A stretch of 64,000 nt of DNA. Source: CBDFLD01 sp965249005. GTDB lineage: Bacteria; Acidobacteriota; UBA6911. A program made the translations under genes and the position numbers. How positions within the stretch are numbered: position 1 is the stretch's first letter; every line of letters begins with the position of its first letter. Below are positions 17,782 to 27,104 of this stretch, in pieces. The notes below the pieces were generated by a model, which saw only the letters and a program-made list of their open reading frames with translations, did no database searches and was not told the origin of the DNA. The stretch is taken from positions 186,001 through 250,000 of the forward strand of contig CBDFLD010000023.1 in assembly GCA_965249005.1 (NCBI GenBank), read 5' to 3'.

Positions 17782-19428
17782 CTACCGATAGATGCTCTTC
17801 ATCTGCCAGGCGTCGAGCGATTTGAGGGTTGCGTCTTGACCCTGAGAGCGCAGGGATACGCCAATGCTGTCCTCGCGACCGGGATAGACCCGGAGTGCGA
17901 TACACTGTTTGCCATTGGCGAAGACTTCCACGACACTCCGGTCGATGAAGACGCGCAACGTGAGCGTTTCTTTTTTCTCCATAAAGATCGGCGCGGTCTC
18001 CGGGGCCCGCGACAGGACGTCCGGAAGCATCGACGACCGGGAGGAATCGATCGAGATCAAGCTTTCCGACGGCCTTCGCCATCCCTTGCTCAGATCTCGG
18101 TAACCCCGTTGTTTGAAGAACATGATGCGCGTCACTTCTTCTCGGTTTGGTGACCGCAGGACGTTCATTTCGACCATCGGTGCATCTTTGGGATCGATCT
18201 CAGCGATGATCTCCATTGCATTCCCTTTGACGTTCTCGAGCACGATTTCCTGATTCGCCGGCAGATTCATCGCCTCGACGCGCCGATGATCCAGACGCAA
18301 CGATTCGATGTCTCCCGCCGGTTCGACCCCCAGTTCGTCCTTCGCGCGCAACGTCAGGCGCCGCGGCAGCGTCATGATTTGGTCCCAGCCAGGGGTGGGT
18401 TTTGCATGATTCATATTGAAAATAGCAATGACCCCGCCCATGCCGTCCGGGAATGCGGACGGGGCATGCACGCCACCCGGGTCCCACGCCCCAAAATTGA
18501 AATCGCCCCCGCCGGTTACCACAAACTTGTCACGCTGTTTGTCGTAATCCCCCAGAATGTACTTTCCCCCGCTCATGTGACTGAAATGAAGCAGGATATG
18601 GTGGTCCCCGATCGGCCAGAAATAGGGACACGCCCCGTCATCTCCAACGAGTCCAACCACGTCGTTTTCGAGGAACGGGTGCATGTACTCCCAGCTTTTC
18701 AGGTCCTTCGAGCGATGCAGGAACTGAGCCCGGAGGCGCTTTCCGCCATGTCCTTTTCGCAAGACACCCGCGGTGAGCGCGTAGTACACACCGCTTTTCT
18801 TCCAGATACACGCGTCGAAGACATTGTAGGGCAACGGAGGGTCCCCAGGCTTCGGCACTGGGATCACTGGCTTGCCCGTGATCTTCTTCCAGTTCAGCAA
18901 GAGAGGATCACTCGATACGGCTACCATGGTCCCCGCCTTGAATCCATGATAGATGGCGATCACGCGATCTTCTTCCACATACGCAGTGCCGGAGAACACC
19001 GCCTTCTCTGGATTCGGATAGAGGGCCAGGGGCAAGTCTCGCCAATGGACCAAGTCGTCGCTCACCGCGTGCCCCCAGTGTTGGCGCGGGTCTTCCGGTG
19101 GATATGCCTGATAGAACAGGTGCCATCGACCTTGCCAGAAGCAGAGACCGTTCGGATCGTTCAACTTTCCTTCGGGATTGACGTAGTGGTAGCTCGGCCG
19201 GTACCGATCACTCGCCAGCTTCTTGCGTGACTTGGCAAACCGAAGCACCAACGGATTGGTCTTCACCTGCGCTTCCTGTTCCTCTAGCGTGTTCGCAAAC
19301 GTGAACTGAGGAACGCGCGAGGTGTAGTCGGGTTGCTTTTCCTGAGCGGACGCACAGCCCCCCATGAACACGAAGGCGGCCAAGCCACTCATAAACACGC
19401 GCCCTACTTCTCTACGGTCGAAATTCAA
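17782..19428 (-). CDS. GH32-like secreted lipoprotein (fructosidase-type five-bladed propeller)
   Basis: A 548-residue protein related to glycoside hydrolase family 32 (fructan or sucrose hydrolases). A lipobox-like FMGGC (Cys25) suggests a lipoprotein. The nucleophile motif is intact: KLNDPNGL (Asp91) followed by GRWHLFYQ. The RDP motif is replaced by FDACIWKK, and the usual acid/base Glu-Cys motif appears as DDGACPYFW (Ala266), so normal activity is uncertain. The C-terminal beta-sandwich has the FIDRSVVEVFANG signature of GH32. The start chosen is TTG at 19428, preceded by GGAG six bases upstream. Confidence 0.8.
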   Translation of the reverse strand: MNFDRREVGRVFMSGLAAFVFMGGCASAQEKQPDYTSRVPQFTFANTLEEQEAQVKTNPLVLRFAKSRKKLASDRYRPSYHYVNPEGKLNDPNGLCFWQGRWHLFYQAYPPEDPRQHWGHAVSDDLVHWRDLPLALYPNPEKAVFSGTAYVEEDRVIAIYHGFKAGTMVAVSSDPLLLNWKKITGKPVIPVPKPGDPPLPYNVFDACIWKKSGVYYALTAGVLRKGHGGKRLRAQFLHRSKDLKSWEYMHPFLENDVVGLVGDDGACPYFWPIGDHHILLHFSHMSGGKYILGDYDKQRDKFVVTGGGDFNFGAWDPGGVHAPSAFPDGMGGVIAIFNMNHAKPTPGWDQIMTLPRRLTLRAKDELGVEPAGDIESLRLDHRRVEAMNLPANQEIVLENVKGNAMEIIAEIDPKDAPMVEMNVLRSPNREEVTRIMFFKQRGYRDLSKGWRRPSESLISIDSSRSSMLPDVLSRAPETAPIFMEKKETLTLRVFIDRSVVEVFANGKQCIALRVYPGREDSIGVSLRSQGQDATLKSLDAWQMKSIYR

Positions 19429-19900
19429 TTTTTGCTCCGCGATCACATCCACGTATTCAGGGTTCGACGCCAGGTTTTCTCATTTCCACGTCGTCACCCA
19501 GATCAATTGAAGCACCACATGCCACCGAAGAACAGAAAGATATACCCCACCATCCTCGGAAAAAAGGTCGTCAACAATGTAGTCTGTGTTTCCTAACGAG
19601 TTCCTCGAGAGCAGTAATAATCACTGCGGGCTTGGATCTCTGATGAATAGAGTAATCCTCATAGAGCGCCCAGTTGACCTGGTTCGTGTAGTCGATGTCG
19701 AAGGCCTGTCGGTCCCACTCCTCTCGGAACTCCGACTCCAGCAACGACCGCGACCTTCGGATGCTGGAATTGGCTTGCGCCGGTGAAGCCTACACGATAG
19801 AAGTACTCGTCATTCAACAGATGGGAATCATTGGAATACTATTGAGCCTGTACTGGGCCGGTGCAATGATCCATAGTGGCGGCGGAGGGATGGATTGGAG
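19429..19900. other. Intergenic region with a possible gene remnant
   Basis: About 470 bases. On the minus strand from about 19790 to a TGA at 19571 there is a protein-like frame without an ATG (it includes LLESEFREEWDRQAFDIDY and ends in ALEELVRKHRLHC). It may be the C-terminal remnant of a lost gene; I do not recognise the family. The rest appears non-coding and should contain the promoter of the SDR pair that follows. Confidence 0.35.
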
Positions 19901-20659
19901 ATGGCGCACATCGCACTCATCACCGGGGGAGGTAGTGGCATAGGACGGCAGACAGCCGTCACGCTCGGGGGCGCAGGCTGGTCGGTGGCAGTGGCAGGCC
20001 GTCGGTCCGAGCGGCTGGACGAGACCGTGCGAGACGCGGCCCGCGCTGGAGCGCCGGACACGCTGGCAGTCCCGACGGATCTGCGCGATCGCAGTTCGAT
20101 CGATGCGCTGTTCGCCAGGGTGGAGCAGAAGTTCGGACGTCTGGACCTCCTGTTCAACAATGCCGGCGTCGGCGCGCCGCCCAGACCGCTGGAGGAACTG
20201 ACTGCGGACGACTGGCAGGCTGTCGTGGATACGAACCTGACTGCGCCGTTTCTGTGCACCCAGCACGCATTCCGGATCATGAAGGCGCAGGATCCACGGG
20301 GTGGCCGCATCATCAACAACGGGTCGATATCGGCGCACGTGCCGCGCCCCCATTCCGCGCCCTACACCGCGACCAAGCACGCCATCACCGGCCTGACGCG
20401 GTCGGCTTCCCTGGATGGTCGTGCGTTCGACATCGTGTGCGGGCAAATCGACATCGGTAATGCCGGTACGGAGTTGACCGCCAGGATGACGGCCGGACTG
20501 CCGATGCCACAGGCCGACGGCAGCAAGAGGCCGGAGCCGACGATCAACGTTCAGCACGTCGCCGACGTGATTCTATACATGGCACAGCTCCCGCTGGATG
20601 TGAACGTGCCGTTCATCACGGTGATGGCCAACACGATGCCCTACATAGGGCGAGGCTGA
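19901..20659 (+). CDS. Short-chain dehydrogenase/reductase (classical SDR)
   Basis: A 252-residue NAD(P)-dependent oxidoreductase. It has the Rossmann motif TGGGSGIG at the N-terminus, NNAG in the middle, and the catalytic Ser (NNGSIS) and YTATK (Tyr/Lys) set. Arginines after the second strand (AGRRSERL) suggest NADP preference. A TTG lies two codons upstream, but the ATG at 19901 is preferred. It is followed after 37 bases by an extended SDR/epimerase-like gene in the same direction, so the two are likely co-transcribed and may act on the same sugar or hydroxy acid (inference). Confidence 0.9.
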   Translation: MAHIALITGGGSGIGRQTAVTLGGAGWSVAVAGRRSERLDETVRDAARAGAPDTLAVPTDLRDRSSIDALFARVEQKFGRLDLLFNNAGVGAPPRPLEELTADDWQAVVDTNLTAPFLCTQHAFRIMKAQDPRGGRIINNGSISAHVPRPHSAPYTATKHAITGLTRSASLDGRAFDIVCGQIDIGNAGTELTARMTAGLPMPQADGSKRPEPTINVQHVADVILYMAQLPLDVNVPFITVMANTMPYIGRG

Positions 20660-20696
20660 GCCGCATAGTTGTGTAACAGGATGCGATGAGGAGTCC

Positions 20697-21632
20697 ATGC
20701 AGCGGTACCTGGTGACCGGGGCTGCCGGCAATTTGGCCCGGCTGCTCGTGGCCGAGCTCATCGCCGCCGGAAGGGAGGTGCTTCAGCTGGACCTCTCGGC
20801 GGCGCCGGCGAGCGGGCGGGATGCGCGATTCATCTCCTGCGACATCACCAACCGAGCCAGGGTGCGTGCGGTGCTGGATGACTTCCGCCCCCACTGTATC
20901 CTGCATATGGCCTCGCTGCTGTCGCGCAGCTCCGAGCAGGATCCCGAGCGCGCCTGGGAGGTCAATGCCACCGCAACCAAGAGTCTGCTGCTCGACGCAG
21001 CAGAACGAAGCGTGGCTCGGGTGTTCTTCCCGAGCACCCTGGCCACCTACGCGGGAGACATCCCGGATCCGATGCCCGAGGACCATCCGCAGTGGCCGAC
21101 CATGATCTACGGTGCGACCAAGGTGGCGGCGGAGCGGATGGGAGCCTACCTTCATCACAGTGCTGGACTGGACTTCCGCGCCGTGCGGTTACCGTTCGTG
21201 CTATCCCCGCACGCCCCGGTGGGAGCCGCGACGGCGTATGCGTCGCACGCTTTCAGGGCCGCGGCAAGGGGAGAGAGCTTTGTGTTCCCGGTAATCCCCG
21301 AAGCGGGGGCTTCGACCATCTATGTGAGCGATGTCACCACCGGAATCCTGCAGCTCATCGACGCCGACGCCGCGCGCCTGACTAGGCGTGTTTACAACCT
21401 GCACGCCTTTGCGCCCACCGCCCAGCAGATTGCGTCGGCGATCAGCGCGCGGGTGCCTGGCTTCGAGTACCGGTTCGAACCGGATGCCCTGGTGACTCAG
21501 GTGGTCCTGTCCATGCCGGACGTGATGATGGATGCGAGCGCGCGGCGCGACTGGGGCTGGGCTCCCGCCTACGACATCGAAGCGACGGCCGACGACATGC
21601 TGAGGACGCTGTCCGCCACCTTTTCTCCCTGA
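20697..21632 (+). CDS. NAD-dependent epimerase/dehydratase-family protein (L-threonine dehydrogenase-like)
   Basis: A 311-residue extended SDR. GAAGNLARLL is the NAD-binding loop, FFPSTLATY carries the catalytic Ser/Thr region, and MIYGATKVAAER contains the Tyr-x3-Lys pair. The order and wording resemble the UDP-galactose-epimerase-like L-threonine 3-dehydrogenases, but uronate or sugar dehydrogenases of the same fold are possible. The ATG at 20697 has GAGGAG four bases upstream. It forms a two-gene unit with the preceding SDR and is convergent with the sulfatase that follows, with only 21 bases between stops. Confidence 0.78.
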   Translation: MQRYLVTGAAGNLARLLVAELIAAGREVLQLDLSAAPASGRDARFISCDITNRARVRAVLDDFRPHCILHMASLLSRSSEQDPERAWEVNATATKSLLLDAAERSVARVFFPSTLATYAGDIPDPMPEDHPQWPTMIYGATKVAAERMGAYLHHSAGLDFRAVRLPFVLSPHAPVGAATAYASHAFRAAARGESFVFPVIPEAGASTIYVSDVTTGILQLIDADAARLTRRVYNLHAFAPTAQQIASAISARVPGFEYRFEPDALVTQVVLSMPDVMMDASARRDWGWAPAYDIEATADDMLRTLSATFSP

Positions 21633-21653
21633 ATACGAATGGCCGGAACGGGC

Positions 21654-23270
21654 TCACGGAAGAGACCGGACACCCGGCAAGCGGTCGGCCATGACGGCTC
21701 CGGTCCGCCGCAGCTCATCCCGGGTCGCCTGGCGGAAGCGCAAGAGCGTGGCACGATGATTCGCGGCCAACGCTAAATTGGTCAACTCCTCTGGATCGTT
21801 CTCCAGATCGTACAGCTCTTCGATCTCATTCTCGACCAGCGTCTGAATGTACTTGTAGCGGCCCTGGCGGAGAGAAATCCACCAGGGGATGTCGCCGTCC
21901 GGAATCTGGGGTGACACATAGAGGTCGGCTCCGGTGGGAATCTCATCCGTATCGGCACCGTAATCATCGCCCGTCATGACCATGAGGACCGGATGCGGCC
22001 AGTCACTCCCGGGATCGTGCAGCAGCGGCGTAAGGTCCTGCCCGTGCATTTTCCAGGGCAACTCGATCCCGGCGAAGTGAAAGAAGGTGGGGACGAGGTC
22101 TTGCCCTCCGACCGGAGCCGGGCAGACACCCCCTTCGGGAATGGTTCCCGGCATGCTGATGATGAGCGGACCCCGAATGGCAGCGTCGTAGGGGGCGATC
22201 TTTGTCCGGAACCCGTGCTGCCCCCAGGCAAATCCCTGATCCGCCGTGTAGACCACCAAGGTGTTGCTGAGCTGCCCTGTCTTCTCGAGCAACCGGATCA
22301 ACCTCCCGACTCCTTCGTCAATGGCCCGGACACTCTGATGATACTGTCGAACCCAATCGGTGAGCGTCATCTCGCTCTGGGACGGTTTCGCTGACTTCAG
22401 AACCGGCCGACCGCTGCTGCCCCGGACCCAGAATTCGATCTCCTGCATGTAGGCCGGCTTGCCGGGGCGCGGAGGATAAATGTCTGCCGGAGTCGAAATC
22501 GAGACGTCCGGGTAGGCCCCCAGATGCCGGTCTGCCGGAGTGAAGGGATCGTGAGAGGCGCCGTAGCAAAGCCACAGGTACCAGGGCTTGTCCGGGTCAC
22601 GATGCTCTCCACGAATGAACTCTTCGGCCCAGCGCGTGTAGTTATCGGTCGAGTATTCCTCGATCCGCCTTGTCTCACCCCCATTGAAGGTGATGAGCTG
22701 ATCGTAGTAATAATGCGTGGCATTGTCGGTGAACTTGGGTCGGTTCCAGACAATCTGGAAGTCCCAGTCGCGCCCGAATCCGGTATCCGTTCCGGTATGC
22801 CATTTCCCGATCTGAGCCGTGAAATATCCGTGCTCGCGGAAGACCTTGGGCCAGAACGGGCATTGCTCGGGGTCGTACGTGCTTCCCGGGTAAGTGCCTT
22901 CCATCTTCATCGACTGGACCCCATGGGACAGGTGGCCCGTGAGCAGAGTCGCCCGCGACGGCATACACCAGGTCCCGATATAGGCGGAGGCAAATCGAAC
23001 CCCCCGTTCCGCCAGCCGGTCGACGTTCGGCGTCCGGGCCCAGCCATAGGCTTCTGGATAACTGCTGACGGTGCGATGCGATTGATCATCCGTATAGATG
23101 AAGAGAATATTCGGACGCTTTGCCACCTCCCCCGCTGGGGACGCCGGCCCATCGGCGGACGACGAGGCGCCGGCCCACAACGGAGCCATTGACACCAACA
23201 AGACTATTAAGACAAACCAGGCGAGGAAGGCGAGCGGGATGTTCAGTATTGAAAAGCGCATAGGTTTCAT
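21654..23270 (-). CDS. Sulfatase (formylglycine type)
   Basis: A 538-residue secreted sulfatase. A hydrophobic segment at residues 10-34 serves as signal peptide or anchor. The domain opens with RPNILFIYTDDQ. The formylglycine site is TWCMPSRATLLTG (C-x-P-x-R, Cys102), followed by QIGKWHTG and VYTADQGFAWGQHG. The frame opens at 23309, but the ATG at 23270 has a GGGGGT-type ribosome site and begins at the signal peptide. It would act on sulfate esters outside the cytoplasm. It is only a distant relative of the other two sulfatases in the window. Confidence 0.92.
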   Translation of the reverse strand: MKPMRFSILNIPLAFLAWFVLIVLLVSMAPLWAGASSSADGPASPAGEVAKRPNILFIYTDDQSHRTVSSYPEAYGWARTPNVDRLAERGVRFASAYIGTWCMPSRATLLTGHLSHGVQSMKMEGTYPGSTYDPEQCPFWPKVFREHGYFTAQIGKWHTGTDTGFGRDWDFQIVWNRPKFTDNATHYYYDQLITFNGGETRRIEEYSTDNYTRWAEEFIRGEHRDPDKPWYLWLCYGASHDPFTPADRHLGAYPDVSISTPADIYPPRPGKPAYMQEIEFWVRGSSGRPVLKSAKPSQSEMTLTDWVRQYHQSVRAIDEGVGRLIRLLEKTGQLSNTLVVYTADQGFAWGQHGFRTKIAPYDAAIRGPLIISMPGTIPEGGVCPAPVGGQDLVPTFFHFAGIELPWKMHGQDLTPLLHDPGSDWPHPVLMVMTGDDYGADTDEIPTGADLYVSPQIPDGDIPWWISLRQGRYKYIQTLVENEIEELYDLENDPEELTNLALAANHRATLLRFRQATRDELRRTGAVMADRLPGVRSLP

Positions 23271-23531
23271 ATCGTACCCCCAGTCTTTTTGAGAGGATAG
23301 GAAAAACAAGCTGCGACTCGGAAGTCCGTCCCTTCTGAGATGCCTTGTCCGCAGCTTCTGATAGAGTATGTCTGCTTCGACGTTGTCGCCTTGGCAGCGA
23401 CCGCGCCGCCCTTACTCACAACGAAGTTCCGCCTGCCGTAACTTCCGGACGCGACATCGTGGAACATCCACACCACGAGAACCACAGTAGACTGCGCGTT
23501 AAAGACGATTAACGCTGACATGTTATTCAAC

Positions 23532-24241
23532 TCAATAGCTACTCGGATATCGCCATCGGCGCCGCCCAGACCATGGGCCTTGACCTGATGGACAATTTCA
23601 AACAGCCCTATTTGTCCAGATCAATCGCTGAATTCTGGTGGCGCTGGCATATTTCCCTGTCCACCTGGTTCAGAGACTATCTCTACGTTCCGTTGGGTGG
23701 AAACCGCAGGGGAAGACAGCGGTGGTACTTTAACATTATGGTTGTCTTTTTGGTGAGTGGCCTTTGGCACGGTGCGAACTGGACCTTTCTTGCGTGGGGT
23801 GGACTGCATGGCTTTTATCTCCTTTTTTCTAGCTGGACCGCCAACATTCGGGAGAGAGTTGAGAACGCGGTGGGACTTAGACAAAGGCCCATGCTGATCG
23901 CAGGGGTGCAAGTAATGAGCACGTTTCATCTTGTAGTAGTTTCCTGGATTTTCTTTCGAGCTAGCTCACTGTCAGACGCAACGTATATTGTTAGCCACTT
24001 GTTTAGCAGGATCACGCTAACCGGGTCCGGGACGGGAGTTGGCGCCTATGAGCTCCTGATCGCTGTTGTCGCCATCTTACTTGTGGAGCTCGTTCACGTG
24101 CTGCAACGGGCAGGCGGTGTCAGGCAAATGTTATCCGACACACCGATATGGTTTAGGTGGGCAGCGTACTATGGGCTGGTGTTTAGCATCTTGATATTTG
24201 GTAAGTTCGGTGTGACCGAGTTCATTTACTTCCAGTTTTGA
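23532..24241 (+). pseudogene. MBOAT-family O-acyltransferase (AlgI-like), N-terminally truncated
   Basis: The frame carries the unmistakable C-terminal half of an AlgI-like membrane-bound O-acyltransferase: SYSDIAIGAAQ, SIAEFWWRWHISLSTWFRDY, YVPLGGN, then GLWHGANWTFLAWGGLHG with the conserved His. Family members have about 460-500 residues, but similarity begins abruptly near 23532, with a stop in frame at 23516. Roughly the first 270 residues are missing and are not found upstream. The first ATG in frame is 23573. It is therefore a decayed copy. No acetylation partner genes are nearby. Confidence 0.85.
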
Positions 24242-24256
24242 GCTCTCTGGTATGAG

Positions 24257-25735
24257 TCAAGCACCCGGCACGTCCAAGGCGTCCCTCAGTCGGTCGATCT
24301 CAGCTTCGAGTTCTTTAATAAGATACTGGTATTGAGGATTCCGATACTGGTTCTTCGACTCCATTGGATCGGCCTTCAGATCAAGTAACTCCCATCCTGA
24401 AGCTTCCACTCTGTCTGTTGGATAATAGTGAATCAACTTGTAGCGGTCCGTCCGTACGCCGTAATGAGGTGGGACATCCTGAAACTGGAAGTCGGGGTGT
24501 TCATAGTAATGATAGTAAAACGTCTTCCTCCAATCGTTCGGAGCATTGCCTTCCAATATTGGACGCAAGCTACGGCCATCCATATCGTCAGGAACAGAAA
24601 CTCCGGCAAAGTCGAGGATGGTCGGTGCGTAGTCGACATTGAGTGAATACAAATCGGTTACGCTGCCTGGCTTAATAGCTTGCGGGTAGCGAACCACCAA
24701 TGGAATACGGAGAGACTCTTCGTCCATCAGTCGCTTGTCAAAGCGACCATGCTCGCCTATAAACATACCGTTGTCGGAGGTATAAATAACCACAGTATTG
24801 CCGTCTAGCCCTTCCTCTCTAAGAAAGTCCATGAAGCGACCCACATTCTCATCTACAGAAACCATGACCCGCATGTAGTCCTTCACATATTGCTGATACA
24901 ACCAGTCCTTCAATGCATCCCCTTCCAGATCTCCCGGATCCTCCTTGTTCATGGCCGACCCCCAAGTGCGCCAGCGTTTGATCATATCCGGCACGAGCTG
25001 GTTCGTGGAATTCTGCAGCGATTGAGCGCGACCGGTTTCATCATCGTGGTAGTTTTCCGGATACGGGACGTCTTCGTCCTCCCAGAGTGAGTCATGCTCC
25101 TTCGAAGGAACCCACTGGGCATGCGGAGCCTTGTGGTGATAACTCAAAAAGAAAGGCCTATCCTTATCCCGATTCTTGATCCAATCGATGGCAAAGTCGG
25201 TAATGATATCAGTGACATAGCCTTTGTGTTTTGTCTCTTGCCCCATTTCTATGAGTACAGGATCCCGGTAGAGACCCTGCCCGGGTAACACGTTCCAGTA
25301 GTCGAAACCAGTGGGCTCACTCCTGAGATGCCACTTTCCGATCATGGCGGTCTGGTATCCGGCCTGTTGCAGGAGCTTTGGGAAAGTTTGCTGACTGCCG
25401 TCAAAGGCATCCCGATTGCTAAGCTGCCCATTCTTGTGACTGTATTTGCCAGTCAGAAACGTTGCGCGGGCAGGTGCACAGAGTGAATTGGTGCAAAAGC
25501 TATTGCGGAATCTCATGCCCTCTTCGCCAATACGGTCCAAATTGGGCGTTGCGGTCCGCAGGGTGCTGTATGCAGACATCATCTGGGTCGCATGATCGTC
25601 GGTCATGATGTAGACGATGTTTGGCTTCGACGAGCTTGCCATGGGTGGTCGCCGGGCATGCGAAATCATCGTCACAGAAAGGAACGCAAGTGGAATCAGG
25701 GTCTTATATTTTGTGAGAGATGTTAGCGTCATCAT
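24257..25735 (-). CDS. Sulfatase (heparan/mucin-type, formylglycine)
   Basis: A 492-residue secreted sulfatase. Signal peptide 1-26, then KPNIVYIMTDDHA. The formylglycine site is SLCAPARATFLTGKYSHKNG (C-x-P-x-R, Cys86); the following GKYSHKNG is typical of the large planctomycete/bacteroidete S1 subfamilies that include N-sulfoglucosamine and mucin sulfatases. TAMIGKWHL and IYTSDNGMFIGEHG complete the active site. The stop lies only 15 bases from the convergent MBOAT fragment. Its substrate is not determinable from sequence. Confidence 0.92.
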   Translation of the reverse strand: MMTLTSLTKYKTLIPLAFLSVTMISHARRPPMASSSKPNIVYIMTDDHATQMMSAYSTLRTATPNLDRIGEEGMRFRNSFCTNSLCAPARATFLTGKYSHKNGQLSNRDAFDGSQQTFPKLLQQAGYQTAMIGKWHLRSEPTGFDYWNVLPGQGLYRDPVLIEMGQETKHKGYVTDIITDFAIDWIKNRDKDRPFFLSYHHKAPHAQWVPSKEHDSLWEDEDVPYPENYHDDETGRAQSLQNSTNQLVPDMIKRWRTWGSAMNKEDPGDLEGDALKDWLYQQYVKDYMRVMVSVDENVGRFMDFLREEGLDGNTVVIYTSDNGMFIGEHGRFDKRLMDEESLRIPLVVRYPQAIKPGSVTDLYSLNVDYAPTILDFAGVSVPDDMDGRSLRPILEGNAPNDWRKTFYYHYYEHPDFQFQDVPPHYGVRTDRYKLIHYYPTDRVEASGWELLDLKADPMESKNQYRNPQYQYLIKELEAEIDRLRDALDVPGA

Positions 25736-25800
25736 ACGGGGTCCAACGCCGCGATGAGTGGCTCATTCAGCGCGACATTATCTCAATGCCGTCCCGGGGC

Positions 25801-26097
25801 TCAACCGGCCCCGGCGGAGCCCAGGGCCACCGCGGCAAACTCGAGACCCGAGCCCACGAGGGGGCGCCGAGTCAGTATACCCTTGAAAGTCCCCAGCAAG
25901 GTCACGATTGACGCAAGCCATGAAACAAGTAGGGCCAAATTCTGATCTGGCATCAGGAGGGGGATGGTCGGGATGGTGGCCCCAACGATGAAAGAAACAA
26001 ACAAACAACTCGCCAAAGATCGTTGACCGAGCCACTCGGATGGACGCGTCACCAACGATAGGGTCCGCACGACTCGGCAGATGGCGCTTGAGAACAA
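25801..26097 (-). pseudogene. VIT/CCC1-family metal transporter, C-terminal fragment
   Basis: A 98-codon frame whose hydrophobic blocks FVSFIVGATIPTIPLLM and LLGTFKGILTRRPLVGSGLE match the last two to three membrane helices and loop of VIT1/CCC1-type iron/manganese transporters (normally 220 or more residues). The N-terminal part, including the metal-binding helices, is absent. It stops being recognisable at about 26.1 kb, just before a relic of an IS-B-like element, which probably caused the truncation. Confidence 0.6.
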
Positions 26098-26244
26098 AAC
26101 CCCCGCCCTCCGGCAAACTAGGTCGAGCTATATTTTGATTTAACGACCATGATCGCGAGCATCTTCCCCCTGGCCGTTGGACGGGCAAAAGTCACACTCC
26201 ACAGGAGCCAGCCAGCCTTTTCTGACGGCCGAAACGCGTGTTTC

Positions 26245-26351
26245 GGATGCATCGAGTGGATCGAGACGTGGTCTATGGGCCAATTTGCTTGTTCTCGGAA
26301 AGGGACGAGCAGTACCATATGGGGCACCGCGATCCAAATTGGAGATTCTGG
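26245..26351 (+). mobile_element. Relic right end of an IS-B-like (IS1380-type) element
   Basis: The last 21 bases (26331-26351) match the right terminus of the two IS-B copies at 19 of 21 positions. The preceding stretch back to about 26245 also aligns with the non-coding right end of IS-B, though diverged. No transposase remnant or left end was found. It ends 32 bases before the lyase-like gene at 26384. Confidence 0.6.
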
Positions 26352-26383
26352 AGTCAACCCTCAATTGAGCGGAGAGAGCGAAG

Positions 26384-26992
26384 ATGACGACCGTTCAATG
26401 GCATTGCCGCCTGCTTTGCGGTTGCTTGGCGGCTTCGATCGTCATGCTGGCATCGGCCTGCAGCAAGGAGAGCCCCAGCGGCGATCGGTACACACAAGCC
26501 GTGATTAAGTTCGCCGACCGGGTGCTGACAGACGGACGCGACAAGTACGGTGGGGAGTCCACACCGCTGTTTGTCGACGGGCTTCACGCGGACACGCTCG
26601 AGCCGGCCCGCTGGAAGAACAGCGGGGAAACCTGGGTGTTGTCGAACTTCGCCAGCCAGCAGCCGCTGGTCCGCGTGCTCGATGGACTCACGGCTCTGAC
26701 CGGCGACGAGAAGTATCGCCGAGCCGCCGAAGAAGCGGCCCGCTGCGCCCTCGAGCGTCTCCGTACGCCAAACGGACTGCTGTACTGGGGCGGCCACCTG
26801 GCCTGGGACCTCGAACAGGACAAGCCCGTGGGGCAGGGGAGAGACGCCCACGAGATGAAGAACCATCAGCCGTACTACGAGCTTCTGTGGCGAGTTGATG
26901 CGGGGGCGACGCGGCGATTGATGGAGACCGTGTGGGCCGGGCACGTGTTGGACTGGTCGCTGCTGGACTACAATCGCCACGCTAGTCCTTAG
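26384..26992 (+). pseudogene. Pectate-lyase-like lipoprotein, 5' part (split by IS-A)
   Basis: The first 201 codons of a lipoprotein-type exported protein (LASAC lipobox near residue 26) resembling planctomycete proteins often annotated as pectate or pectic acid lyases of alpha/alpha-toroid fold: STPLFVDGLHADT, LTGDEKYRRAAEEAARCALE, GLLYWGGHLAWDLE and HEMKNHQPYYELLW. IS-A copy 1 begins at 26987, so the frame ends two codons into the element. The remainder continues in the same frame at 28845. The paralogue at 52600 shares VDG, LTG-x-KYRRAA, YWG and HELK-x-x-PYYE motifs. Confidence 0.8.
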
Positions 26993-27028
26993 TCCAGCGT
27001 GATTTTTTGCATGAGGAGGAAGAAAAGC

Positions 27029-27104
27029 CCTGGAACGTGCGCCGTTACGGGATAAAATGCGTTTGATATATTTACAAGACATCCCGAAAGGAGCACATTC
27101 CAGG
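27029..27104 (+). promoter_or_regulatory. Transposase start-site hairpin and overlapping promoter, IS-A copy 1
   Basis: CCTGGAACGTGC (27029-27040) pairs with GCACATTCCAGG (27093-27104) at 11 of 12 positions, and the inner CGGGAT (27048-27053) pairs with ATCCCG (27081-27086). The 3' arm covers the end of the ribosome site AAAGGAG and the first base of the GTG start. A promoter-like TGGAAC / 16 bp / TAAAAT (27031-27058) would start transcripts downstream of the 5' arm, so only read-through RNA could fold this way. The same structure is at 44993-45068 and 49959-50034. Confidence 0.6.
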
